Part shown: in pieces, positions 14,723-22,645 of the stretch
How the letters are laid out: each line of letters begins with the position of its first letter
Position numbering within the stretch: position 1 is the stretch's first letter
NCBI GenBank assembly: GCA_964370305.1
Contig: CAYJIU010000016.1
Location: forward strand, 1-28,601
Reading direction: 5' to 3'
Origin: CAYJAD01 sp964370305
GTDB lineage: Bacteria; Desulfobacterota; Desulfovibrionia; Desulfovibrionales; Desulfovibrionaceae
DNA length: 28,601 bases
Translations under genes and position numbers: made by a program
The notes under the pieces: model-generated
Told to the model about the DNA's origin: nothing
The model's input: the letters and a program-made list of their open reading frames with translations, nothing else
The model's database searches: none

Positions 14723-15493
14723 GTGGCCAGAATTATTGCAATTGCCAATCAAAAAGGTGGGGTTGGAAAAACAACAACTGCCATTAACCTTGCAGCATCA
14801 TTAGCTGTTATGGAAAAAAAGGTTTTGCTTATCGATTGTGACCCCCAAGCTAACTGCACAAGCGGCCTTGGTATTACTCAAGATATGCTTAAGGGTAGTA
14901 TTTATACAGCCATTTATGAACCACAAAATGCTATGAATTATGTACTTCCTACAGTTTCAAGCTTTTTGCACATTCTGCCTGCAACCACCGACTTAGTGGC
15001 CATTGAGCTTGAACTTGTGGATAAAATGGGCCGCGAATATTATTTGAGTGAGTGTATTCAAAACCTAAACGAACACTTTGAGTATATTATTATTGATTGC
15101 CCGCCTTCCCTTGGGCTAATTACGCTTAATGCCCTTTGTGCTGCCAGAGAAATTCTTATTCCATTACAGTGTGAATTTTTTGCCCTTGAGGGCATTGTAA
15201 AGCTTTTGCAAACATATGAGCAAGTTAAAAAGAGGCTTAACCCTCAATTAAACTTGCTTGGCGTAGTGCTGACCATGCATGATAAACGCAATCGCCTTGC
15301 ACGTGAAGTCAAACACGAGGTGCGCAGATGCTTCCCCGACCAGCTTTTTGAGACAGTAATTCCACGTAATGTTAGACTTTCCGAAGCTCCAAGCCACGGC
15401 AAATCAATTATTCACTATGATATAAAATCCATGGGTGCGGATGCCTACCTTGGCCTAGCTAAAGAAGTTGTACTGCGCCGAGGTCATAAATAA
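14723..15493 (+). CDS. parA: Chromosome partitioning ATPase ParA/Soj
   Basis: This 256-residue ParA/Soj ATPase uses ATP-dependent DNA binding and ParB-stimulated hydrolysis to segregate origins. The deviant Walker A box KGGVGKTT spans residues 11-18, followed by LLIDCDPQANCTSGLG, and Walker B is YIIIDCPPSLG. It lacks an N-terminal HTH, so it is the chromosomal short type. GTG at 14723 is the start, six bases after AAGGAG. A parS-like site lies just upstream. Downstream, a small antiparallel gene separates it from parB, which is unusual because the two are most often adjacent. A weak hairpin at 15509-15540 may end its transcript. Confidence 0.96.
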   Translation: MARIIAIANQKGGVGKTTTAINLAASLAVMEKKVLLIDCDPQANCTSGLGITQDMLKGSIYTAIYEPQNAMNYVLPTVSSFLHILPATTDLVAIELELVDKMGREYYLSECIQNLNEHFEYIIIDCPPSLGLITLNALCAAREILIPLQCEFFALEGIVKLLQTYEQVKKRLNPQLNLLGVVLTMHDKRNRLAREVKHEVRRCFPDQLFETVIPRNVRLSEAPSHGKSIIHYDIKSMGADAYLGLAKEVVLRRGHK

Positions 15494-15619
15494 AATTTTG
15501 TTACTAATAGCAGCTTATGGCCAACGCATTATAAAGTGCTCTAGCTAACAGTCATGAGATACAACGAGCCTAGGTGCACAAAATGTTATATGAACTCAAT
15601 GCTATTTAAGTTTATAAAT

Positions 15620-16027
15620 CTATGTATTTTTAGGTGAACATTCAAAAACAACTTTGCGGTGAAAATGCTTCTTACGAACTGTAGCACCGCATCGGCAAAG
15701 AAAGACTAATAAACCGCCAATATTTGCATTGGTTAGATGGAAGGGATGGGTAGAATCATTTTCCCAATCATCAGTGGTGGCACCACACGTGTCACAATGG
15801 ACATGCGGTTCATAGGGATATGTAAAATCCCAATATGTTTTTAGCTCTTCAAGAGCGTTTAAGGGTTGGGGTAGGTCAAAAGGATCATCTTGTTTGGTTA
15901 ATTTTTTTACTGCATTTTCAACGTGATCTTGTACCATTTCCCAAAGTTCATTTGAAAGCTGTACAGCCCTACAATGACCTTTAATATTAACAAGATATAA
16001 TATATGCTCTTGGTTTTTATCAGACAT
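15620..16027 (-). CDS. Small cysteine-rich protein between parA and parB
   Basis: This 135-residue protein is not one I recognise. CDTC (Cys78, Cys81) and CRC (Cys111, Cys113), with nearby histidines (His75, His77, His121, His123), suggest a zinc ribbon or other metal site. The N-terminal half is helical with many acidic and basic residues. There is no signal peptide. AAAGGAGT lies just before the ATG at 16027, so the start is well supported; the frame is open to 16069 but that part overlaps parB. It is encoded opposite to parA and parB and is separated from the parB start by 32 bases, so any transcript reading from parA to parB would be antisense to it. A partition-linked role is only a guess from position. 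Confidence 0.75.
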   Translation of the reverse strand: MSDKNQEHILYLVNIKGHCRAVQLSNELWEMVQDHVENAVKKLTKQDDPFDLPQPLNALEELKTYWDFTYPYEPHVHCDTCGATTDDWENDSTHPFHLTNANIGGLLVFLCRCGATVRKKHFHRKVVFECSPKNT

Positions 16028-16059
16028 AATAACTCCTTTAAAGGGTAAAGCGAGGCTAT

Positions 16060-16995
16060 ATGAGCACAACGCAAAGAATGGGACGCGGTTTAGACGCTTT
16101 ATGGGGTGGAGCAGAGCCCATGGCAGAAATTGCTACCACACCTAAGCCGAATTTCCTCGAGCTTAGTACTATTTTTCCAAACCCAAAGCAACCCCGCAAA
16201 CACTTCGCCACAGAAAGCTTGGAAGAGCTTGCCAACTCTATAGCACAGCAGGGAATTATACAACCATTATTAGTTCGCCCTATGTCTAGCGGCGATGGTT
16301 ATGAGTTAATTGCAGGGGAGCGTCGCTATCGCGCTGCAAAGCTAGCTGGCCTTACAGAAGTGCCTGTTTTTATAAATGACCTTGATGATGCCGCAGTGAT
16401 GGCTGCAGCCCTCATTGAAAACATTCAACGTGAAGACCTCTCTCCAATGGAAGAGGCAAGTGCTCTTAACAGTCTGCGTGAAGAATGTGGCATCACCCAG
16501 GAAGAATTGGCAACACGGCTTGGCAAAAGTCGTTCAGCCATTGCAAACGCTTTGCGTCTTTTACAGCTTCCTCCTGCCGCACAAGAAGATGTACAAAATG
16601 GCCATATTTCTGCAGGTCATGCCAGAGCATTATTAAGCCTTGCACCTGACCATGAAGCACAAGAAAAACTACGCCAAGCCATTTCTAGTTTAGCACTTTC
16701 AGTACGTGATACAGAAGCTGCAGCACAGAGCTACAAAAACAATGCACTCTTTCCTTGGGATGCTGTAACTAGTGACACCGTTGATACAAGTAAAGCAACG
16801 CTCAACAACAGCACACCCAAGACCAACAAATCTAGAATGAAGCCTGAATACTTGCAGGAACTGCAAAGCAAAATTAACGAAAACCTTGCCATTAAAGCGT
16901 CAGTAAGCGGTACTGAGGAGCGCGGACGCATTACTTTAACTTACACCAACGAAGCTGAACTGAAATTAATTTTACAAAGCTTAGGCATTGCTTAG
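16060..16995 (+). CDS. parB: Chromosome partitioning protein ParB/Spo0J
   Basis: This 311-residue ParB loads on parS and spreads as a CTP-dependent clamp. The N-terminal CTPase domain has GERRYR (86-91) and ENIQRED (120-126). The HTH follows (about 145-170, ITQEELATRLGKSRSAIANALRLLQLP). A linker of low complexity (about 235-265) leads to a C-terminal dimerisation domain. The start ATG at 16060 has GAGG four bases upstream. Because only 32 bases separate it from the divergent small gene, its promoter must lie inside that gene or it is read from parA. A terminator hairpin and a parS-like palindrome follow. Confidence 0.96.
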   Translation: MSTTQRMGRGLDALWGGAEPMAEIATTPKPNFLELSTIFPNPKQPRKHFATESLEELANSIAQQGIIQPLLVRPMSSGDGYELIAGERRYRAAKLAGLTEVPVFINDLDDAAVMAAALIENIQREDLSPMEEASALNSLREECGITQEELATRLGKSRSAIANALRLLQLPPAAQEDVQNGHISAGHARALLSLAPDHEAQEKLRQAISSLALSVRDTEAAAQSYKNNALFPWDAVTSDTVDTSKATLNNSTPKTNKSRMKPEYLQELQSKINENLAIKASVSGTEERGRITLTYTNEAELKLILQSLGIA

Positions 16996-17019
16996 TAGAC
17001 ATTATCTCCAGCTTTATTT

Positions 17020-17070
17020 AAATCGCACCTTAGCAGCGTATATTAATGCATTGTTAAGGTGCGATTTTTT
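17020..17070 (+). terminator. Intrinsic terminator of parB
   Basis: AAATCGCACCTTAGCA (17020-17035) pairs with 17052-17067 over 16 bases with one mismatch, followed by TTT to 17070 (six T in total). It lies 25 bases after the parB stop. The opposite strand has only a poor T run, so it mainly serves parB. Confidence 0.75.
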
Positions 17071-17080
17071 AGTGATTGAC

Positions 17081-17110
17081 AACTTAATGTTTCACGCGAA
17101 ACATTAAGTT
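17081..17110. promoter_or_regulatory. parS-like site after parB, inside a 30-base palindrome
   Basis: TGTTTCACGCGAAACA (17088-17103) differs from the parS consensus at one base. The symmetry extends to 30 bases with 14 of 15 base pairs matched, with outer arms AACTTAAT and ATTAAGTT. It lies between the parB terminator and the end of rsmB. This is the strongest parS candidate in the window. Confidence 0.8.
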
Positions 17111-17134
17111 AGTCGGATGCTGAATACGCAAACA

Positions 17135-18433
17135 TTAAGTGGATTTTTTTTGAATTACCGCAACGTACATACCTTCGCAGCAAGAATGATCATGGGCAGT
17201 TTGCCAAGAAAACAACAACTTGCCATCGGAATTATTTTTTAGAAAGGCACTCACTTGCCCGTCATTTTCACTAGGGCTTAAAGTACAGGTCATATAGATT
17301 AAAAAAGAATCTTTGCGCAAGAAAGTCCAAGTTTTTTTGCAAATATCATGCTGTAGTTTTAGCATGTACCTAATGTCATTTTCGCTTCGATTCAAACGAA
17401 TGTCAGGCCTTTTAGCAAGAGTTCCAAGGCCAGAGCATGGCACATCAAGCAAAATACTACCACGCCACTGATTTAAGGCAGCACATTCAGCAGACATTAA
17501 AGCTAATGGTGGAGGGCTAAGCTTAAGGCGTGAAGCAGTACGTTTTAATTGCATCAAACGTTGCATGGAAATATCACTTGCTAGGCCAACGCGAATACCT
17601 TGCTCCATAAGGGCAAAAGTCTTGCCCCCTTGGCCAGCACATGCATCCCACCATAGTTCTTCTTTAAGACTTGGTACAGCCTCAAAACATTGGCTTAAAA
17701 TCTCTTGCGAACCGACAGACTGCCAAGAAATGGCACCTTGCTCATGCAAGTCATTAAAATTTACTTGCGTAACATCCTTAGGAGAATTGGTAGCCCGAAA
17801 CACAAAACCATTAAAACCAATAGGCTCAAAAAAATTATGTCCAGAAAAAAAATCGTCAAGCTCAGCATAATTGGTATGCAATTTATTGAGTCTAAATGAT
17901 GTCCTTGGCCTTTGCAAAGACCTAGCTAAAAGCTTGATAGTATTTTCATGCCCATAAGCATTTTGCCACAAATCGTACAACCAAGAGGGGACGGAATAAA
18001 AATCATATATATTTTTATAAAACTCAACATGCAAAGGTGCATCTTCAAGGCGAAGTAAAGAGCGCAAAACCCCATTACAAAGTTTAGCAAGACCTTGACC
18101 AAAATTTTTCTTGGTAAAATCAACAGCCCAATTTACAGTTGCATAGTGTGGAATTCGCGTCAAAAAAAGCAAGGAATATGTGGAAATTCCGAGGGTATAC
18201 TGCAAGACATGGGGCAGGCCTTTACGATTTTTAAGTAGGGTATCAAGGATGAACTCAATACGCAGGCAATAGCGTGTATAGCCATATACAAGTTCAGTAC
18301 AAAGAGCAGATTCATTTTGCTCTAAAGGATATTTTGACAAGGCATCATCAAGGGCAAATTGCAACGGAACATTCTTTTTACTGTGTTGCAACACATAAAC
18401 CGCAAGGCTTCTGGCATTATACTTATGAGACAT
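17135..18433 (-). CDS. rsmB: 16S rRNA (cytosine-C5) methyltransferase RsmB
   Basis: RsmB (Sun/Fmu) methylates C967 of 16S rRNA with S-adenosylmethionine. The protein has an N-terminal NusB-like RNA-binding domain (about 1-135) and a Rossmann methyltransferase domain. The SAM loop DACAGQGGKT is near 263-272, DVPCSGLGT carries one Cys (333), and MTCTLSPSEND carries the second (383). Both catalytic cysteines are present. I chose the ATG at 18433 (MSHKYNARS; 432 residues); a GTG at 18451 gives 438. Either start overlaps the end of the DUF116 gene, implying coupled translation. It is the last gene of the long minus-strand string. Confidence 0.92.
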   Translation of the reverse strand: MSHKYNARSLAVYVLQHSKKNVPLQFALDDALSKYPLEQNESALCTELVYGYTRYCLRIEFILDTLLKNRKGLPHVLQYTLGISTYSLLFLTRIPHYATVNWAVDFTKKNFGQGLAKLCNGVLRSLLRLEDAPLHVEFYKNIYDFYSVPSWLYDLWQNAYGHENTIKLLARSLQRPRTSFRLNKLHTNYAELDDFFSGHNFFEPIGFNGFVFRATNSPKDVTQVNFNDLHEQGAISWQSVGSQEILSQCFEAVPSLKEELWWDACAGQGGKTFALMEQGIRVGLASDISMQRLMQLKRTASRLKLSPPPLALMSAECAALNQWRGSILLDVPCSGLGTLAKRPDIRLNRSENDIRYMLKLQHDICKKTWTFLRKDSFLIYMTCTLSPSENDGQVSAFLKNNSDGKLLFSWQTAHDHSCCEGMYVAVIQKKST

Positions 18434-19253
18434 ATTGGCTTTTATTTTCACTTAAATCATCACGTACAAAAAGCTCTAGAGCCGCTTTAAGCAAGGAAAT
18501 ATTCAAGGTTGTATCAATGCAGGGCCCGCATGGTCGTTCATTAATGATACCAAAAACTGGCAAGGGATAGGTATCTTGAATACCAGAGGTAAGATCACGC
18601 TCGCAGGCAACAGCAAGAATTAAACGCGCCTTGGTTTCAACAACAATTCGCCTTGCAATGGTGCCTCCAGTGGCAATAACTAACACAAAACCCCATTCAT
18701 CACGCAAATCAAGCAACTGCGCCAATGGGCAAAGCCCGCAACGCTGGCAATGATTTATATTATAAGTAAGCCTGTGTACACAGTGGGAATTTTGAATACA
18801 ATGCGGCAAAAGCACCAAGATATCCTTGCCGGTCACTCTTGGTTTTGCACCAAGCACCATTTCATTATTAACTTTTACAAAGGATAGTCGAATATCTTCA
18901 CGGGCAATACCCAAGGCACGACCCAATAGCTCCATAAGCGGGAAAATTAATTTAATAACTAAACGGCGTAGAATATGAATACCATGAGTAAACTTACCAG
19001 TATAAACATGATAGGCTAGGGCAATGCAAGTCCAAAAGACCATCAAAATTAATAAAAAACTTATGAAGCCCAAAACGTAGGGTAGAGCAGGGTGAATGGC
19101 TGAAAGACCAAAAAAAGGAATAAGCCAAGCCACAAGAATGAACAGTGCAAGCAAGGAACAAGAACCGAACATAAGACCAATAAACAGGCGTTTGCCAATG
19201 CCGCCATAATTGCTACGGGGTAATGAGTCAGGATTTTTTTGCCAAAAGAGCAT
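18423..19253 (-). CDS. DUF116 family membrane protein
   Basis: This 276-residue protein has two membrane helices near the N-terminus (about 23-46 and 58-82) and a cytoplasmic DUF116 domain. The domain has eight conserved-looking cysteines: CIQNSHC (152, 158), CQRCGLC (169, 172, 175), AC (217) and PCGPC (242, 245). The CxxCxxC and CxxC spacings suggest an iron-sulfur or zinc site. No function is established for the family as far as I recall. It lies six bases after fmt and overlaps rsmB, an order seen in Desulfovibrio and relatives. Context hints at a link to translation or ribosome maturation, but that is inference only. Confidence 0.85.
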   Translation of the reverse strand: MLFWQKNPDSLPRSNYGGIGKRLFIGLMFGSCSLLALFILVAWLIPFFGLSAIHPALPYVLGFISFLLILMVFWTCIALAYHVYTGKFTHGIHILRRLVIKLIFPLMELLGRALGIAREDIRLSFVKVNNEMVLGAKPRVTGKDILVLLPHCIQNSHCVHRLTYNINHCQRCGLCPLAQLLDLRDEWGFVLVIATGGTIARRIVVETKARLILAVACERDLTSGIQDTYPLPVFGIINERPCGPCIDTTLNISLLKAALELFVRDDLSENKSQYVS

Positions 19254-19259
19254 AATTTG

Positions 19260-20264
19260 TTATCCTTGTAAAATACCTACCTGACCAATAACCCCTTGAG
19301 GTAAGTACCCACGAGCAAAGTCTGCCGCGTGCATTTCACCTTTGTTTGTGGGTCGAACTTTATGCAAAATATAAAAATTATCAGCAGTGCAAACTCCCAA
19401 AACATTTTTCTCTAAAAGCCACAATTGCCCTGACTGCATGTTTTTAGGGTCACACCCCAAAATTTCGGCATAATGGGCCTTAGGAGCTGCAATGCTTCCG
19501 GACGTGACACGTAGCAAGAGATTTTCATTTTGAGGGCGCAAAAGCGTTGCTTGAGCACCGGGCCATGGGGTTACACCTCTAATCTGCGCATCAACAAGCT
19601 TTGCAGGCTTGTTCCAATCAACTATGCCATCTTGCTTGCTTAGCTTTGCTGCATAAGTTGCTAAAGTATTGTTTTGCACCTCGGGCACAAGCTTACTTAC
19701 TTGCATATCTTTAAGCACAGAAATCAAAAGCTCAGCACCAATTTTTGCCAATTCATCATGCAAAGATCCGGCAGTGTGATTCAAAATATCAACACTTTGC
19801 ATAGAGTACACTGGCCCTGTATCTAGCCCTAACTCCATATGCATAATGCTCACACCGCTTTGCTCACAACCATCCATAATAGCGCGCTGAATGGGAGCTG
19901 CACCACGGTAAAAAGGCAATAGCGAAGCATGCACATTGAGCGGAGCAATGCTGGGTATATCTAAAACTGCTTGCGGTAGTATGAGGCCATATGCAGCCAC
20001 AGCTAAAATATCAGGCTTCAGAGCCAGCAAGGTTTCAACATCATTGCTATTATGAAAATTTAAGGGTTGGTATACTGGTAGATTAAGCTCTTGGGCTTTA
20101 ACCTTAACGGGCGGAGGCAAGATATTTTTTCCACGTCCGGCAGGGCGGTCAGGCTGACAATATACACCAACAATTTCACAACCGTCAAAAGTATAAAGCC
20201 TTGATAAAATGTATGCCGCAAAATCTGGCGTGCCCATGAAAACAATTTTTAGCGGATTTATCAT
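19260..20264 (-). CDS. fmt: Methionyl-tRNA formyltransferase
   Basis: Fmt adds a formyl group from 10-formyltetrahydrofolate to initiator Met-tRNA. The 334-residue protein has IVFMGTPDFA at the N-terminus, Asn110, HASLLPFYRGAAPIQ (112-126) with catalytic His112, and Asp148 in LGLDTGPVY. The C-terminal OB-like tRNA-binding domain (about 210-334) includes RGVTPWPGAQA. The length is slightly above the common 310-320. The ATG is three bases after the def stop codon, so def and fmt are coupled and act at opposite ends of the same formyl-methionine cycle. Confidence 0.96.
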   Translation of the reverse strand: MINPLKIVFMGTPDFAAYILSRLYTFDGCEIVGVYCQPDRPAGRGKNILPPPVKVKAQELNLPVYQPLNFHNSNDVETLLALKPDILAVAAYGLILPQAVLDIPSIAPLNVHASLLPFYRGAAPIQRAIMDGCEQSGVSIMHMELGLDTGPVYSMQSVDILNHTAGSLHDELAKIGAELLISVLKDMQVSKLVPEVQNNTLATYAAKLSKQDGIVDWNKPAKLVDAQIRGVTPWPGAQATLLRPQNENLLLRVTSGSIAAPKAHYAEILGCDPKNMQSGQLWLLEKNVLGVCTADNFYILHKVRPTNKGEMHAADFARGYLPQGVIGQVGILQG

Positions 20265-20267
20265 AAA

Positions 20268-20783
20268 CTATACTGGCCGTTTAAGAGACTTCTTAACTTT
20301 ACTTTCAAAAAAAGTTCGGCGCAAGCGGCTTAAATGATCAATAAAAAGAGTTCCTTCAAGGTGATCATATTCATGCTGTAAAACTATGGCCAAAAAACCG
20401 TCCCATTCTTCGTCTAAAACATTACCCTCAAGGTCAGTGGCCTTAACGTGGACACGCTCATATCTTTTCACATCGGCGCGATAATCAAATGGCACTGAAA
20501 GGCAACCCTCCATAGGGCTAACCACACTTTCACCCAAAAAAGTCAGTTGCGGATTTACTAAAATCCGCAAGTCGTTTTTTTCATCTGGGCCACTGGGGTC
20601 AATTACAATTAACCTTACAAAGTGCCCTACTTGCGGTGCAGCTAAACCAACACCACGAGAGGCATACATGGTTTCTGCCATGTTTTGAGCAAGGTCTTTA
20701 ATGTCTTGCGTAATTTCCGCAATGGGTTCAGACTTGTTGGCCAAAAGCGGATTAGGATATTGTAATATTTCAAGTAAAGCCAT
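20268..20783 (-). CDS. def: Peptide deformylase
   Basis: Def removes the N-formyl group from nascent proteins. The 171-residue protein has all three motifs: GVGLAAPQVG (44-53), EGCLSVP (92-98, metal ligand Cys94) and QHEYDHLEG (136-144, ligands His137 and His141, catalytic Glu138). The metal is probably Fe2+ in the anaerobic cell. Its ATG lies three bases after the aspS stop. There is no extension or truncation. Confidence 0.97.
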   Translation of the reverse strand: MALLEILQYPNPLLANKSEPIAEITQDIKDLAQNMAETMYASRGVGLAAPQVGHFVRLIVIDPSGPDEKNDLRILVNPQLTFLGESVVSPMEGCLSVPFDYRADVKRYERVHVKATDLEGNVLDEEWDGFLAIVLQHEYDHLEGTLFIDHLSRLRRTFFESKVKKSLKRPV

Positions 20784-20786
20784 AAA

Positions 20787-22622
20787 TTAACTTGACGAGC
20801 TTTGCTCTCGTAAACGCAAGCCCAAGTCACGAAGTTGACGCGAAGACACAGCACCGGGTGCGTTAGTTAATAAACAAGTAGCCTTTTGTGTCTTAGGAAA
20901 GGCAATAACATCACGTATGCTTGGCACATTGCAAAGCAACATTACAAGCCTATCAAGGCCAAAAGCAATGCCACCATGAGGCGGTGCACCATTCTCTAAA
21001 GCATTAATTAAAAAGCCAAACTGCTCTTCAGCGTCTTCTTCGCTAAAGCCAAGTGCCTTAAACATGGCTCTTTGTACTTCTCCGGAATGGATGCGAATGG
21101 AACCACCACCAACCTCACTACCATTTAAGACCATATCATAAGCTCTGGCTCTGGCCTTGGCTGGCTCGGTGGACATAAGTTCCATATGCCCCTCAGCAGG
21201 TGATGTAAATGGATGGTGGCAAGCCACATAGCGTTTTTCATCGCTATCATACTCATAAAGAGGAAAGTCAGTTACCCACAAGAAGTTGTAGGTATCTTCC
21301 TTAACCAACCCAAGATATTCACCTAAATGTACACGCAAATTGCCAAGAGCTGCATTGACCATTGCACTTTCACCAGCTTGGAAAAACACAATGTCGCCTA
21401 CTTGCAAGCCTAAAGTTTCCGCAATGCCCTTGCGCTCCTCATCAGACAAAAACTTTGCAATGGGTGATTGCCACTCATTTTCACGAATTTTAATCCATGC
21501 AAGCCCTTGAGCCCCGTAAATTTTAACAAATTCTGTAAAGTCATCAATTTCTTTTCTGCTCATGCTTTCGCCGCCAGGCACACGCATACCCTTTACCAAT
21601 TCCGCAGCGGAAAAAAGCTTAAATCCAGAACCACGCACAATGGATGTGATATCCATAAGCTCAAGGCCAAAACGTGTATCTGGCTTATCAACACCATAAC
21701 GCAACATGGCGTCATCATATAACATGCGTGGAAAGGGTAGAGGGATATCAATATTTTTTACATCTTTGAAAACTCTTGCCATCAAGCCCTCAGCCATGCT
21801 CATAACTTGATCTTCGTCCACAAAGCTCATTTCAATATCAATTTGCGTAAATTCAGGCTGACGGTCTGCGCGTAAATCTTCATCTCTAAAGCAACGCACA
21901 ATTTGAAAATAACGATCCATGCCAGCAATCATAAGTAGCTGTTTAAATAATTGGGGTGACTGTGGCAAAGCAAAGCACTGGCCTTGATTAACGCGGCTTG
22001 GTACAAGAAAATCCCTAGCACCCTCTGGTGTGGAGCGAGTAAGCACAGGGGTTTCAATTTCTAAAAACTGTAACTCATCAAGGTAGTTGCGCACAGATTT
22101 TGCCACTTGATGACGAATTTGAAAGTTTTTTGCCATGCGCGGACGACGCAAGTCTAAGTAACGCCATTGTAGGCGCAAATTTTCACCTGCTTCGCAACGA
22201 TCTTCAATGGGGAAGGCAGGAGTCTTGGATGTATTGAGCAGTTTCCACTCATGTACAACAACTTCAATTTCACCGGTTTTCATATGTGGGTTCGTCATAC
22301 CTTCGGGGCGCGGACGCACAATACCTTTAATGGCAAAAACATATTCAGCGCGCAAAATGTGGGCATTTTCATGAGCTTTTGGTGCAATTTCAGGGCTAAA
22401 AACCACTTGGGTTAGACCATAGCGATCACGCATATCCACAAAAATCAAGCCACCGTGGTCACGCCGATATTGTGCCCAGCCCATAATGCATACTTCTTGG
22501 CCATTGTTTTCCATGGTCAAAGATGCGCAATTATGACTGCGCCGCCACTCTCCAAGGCTTTCAATAAAACCTTGATGTTCTAATTGTACATTTAAATTCT
22601 GCTCGCCACTTTGCTGAGTCAT
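20787..22622 (-). CDS. aspS: Aspartate-tRNA ligase
   Basis: This 611-residue bacterial-type class II synthetase has an N-terminal OB anticodon-binding domain. The catalytic core is split by a GAD insertion (about 290-420). Motif 2 is in FRDEDLRADRQPEFTQ and motif 3 in GGIAFGLDRLVML. The flipping-loop region GARDFLVPSR is intact. Whether it charges only tRNA-Asp or also tRNA-Asn cannot be told here. AGGA lies six bases before the ATG. It is followed three bases later by def and preceded by hisS 23 bases upstream. Confidence 0.97.
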   Translation of the reverse strand: MTQQSGEQNLNVQLEHQGFIESLGEWRRSHNCASLTMENNGQEVCIMGWAQYRRDHGGLIFVDMRDRYGLTQVVFSPEIAPKAHENAHILRAEYVFAIKGIVRPRPEGMTNPHMKTGEIEVVVHEWKLLNTSKTPAFPIEDRCEAGENLRLQWRYLDLRRPRMAKNFQIRHQVAKSVRNYLDELQFLEIETPVLTRSTPEGARDFLVPSRVNQGQCFALPQSPQLFKQLLMIAGMDRYFQIVRCFRDEDLRADRQPEFTQIDIEMSFVDEDQVMSMAEGLMARVFKDVKNIDIPLPFPRMLYDDAMLRYGVDKPDTRFGLELMDITSIVRGSGFKLFSAAELVKGMRVPGGESMSRKEIDDFTEFVKIYGAQGLAWIKIRENEWQSPIAKFLSDEERKGIAETLGLQVGDIVFFQAGESAMVNAALGNLRVHLGEYLGLVKEDTYNFLWVTDFPLYEYDSDEKRYVACHHPFTSPAEGHMELMSTEPAKARARAYDMVLNGSEVGGGSIRIHSGEVQRAMFKALGFSEEDAEEQFGFLINALENGAPPHGGIAFGLDRLVMLLCNVPSIRDVIAFPKTQKATCLLTNAPGAVSSRQLRDLGLRLREQSSSS

Positions 22623-22645
22623 GTTAATCCTGCTTTGTAAATTCG

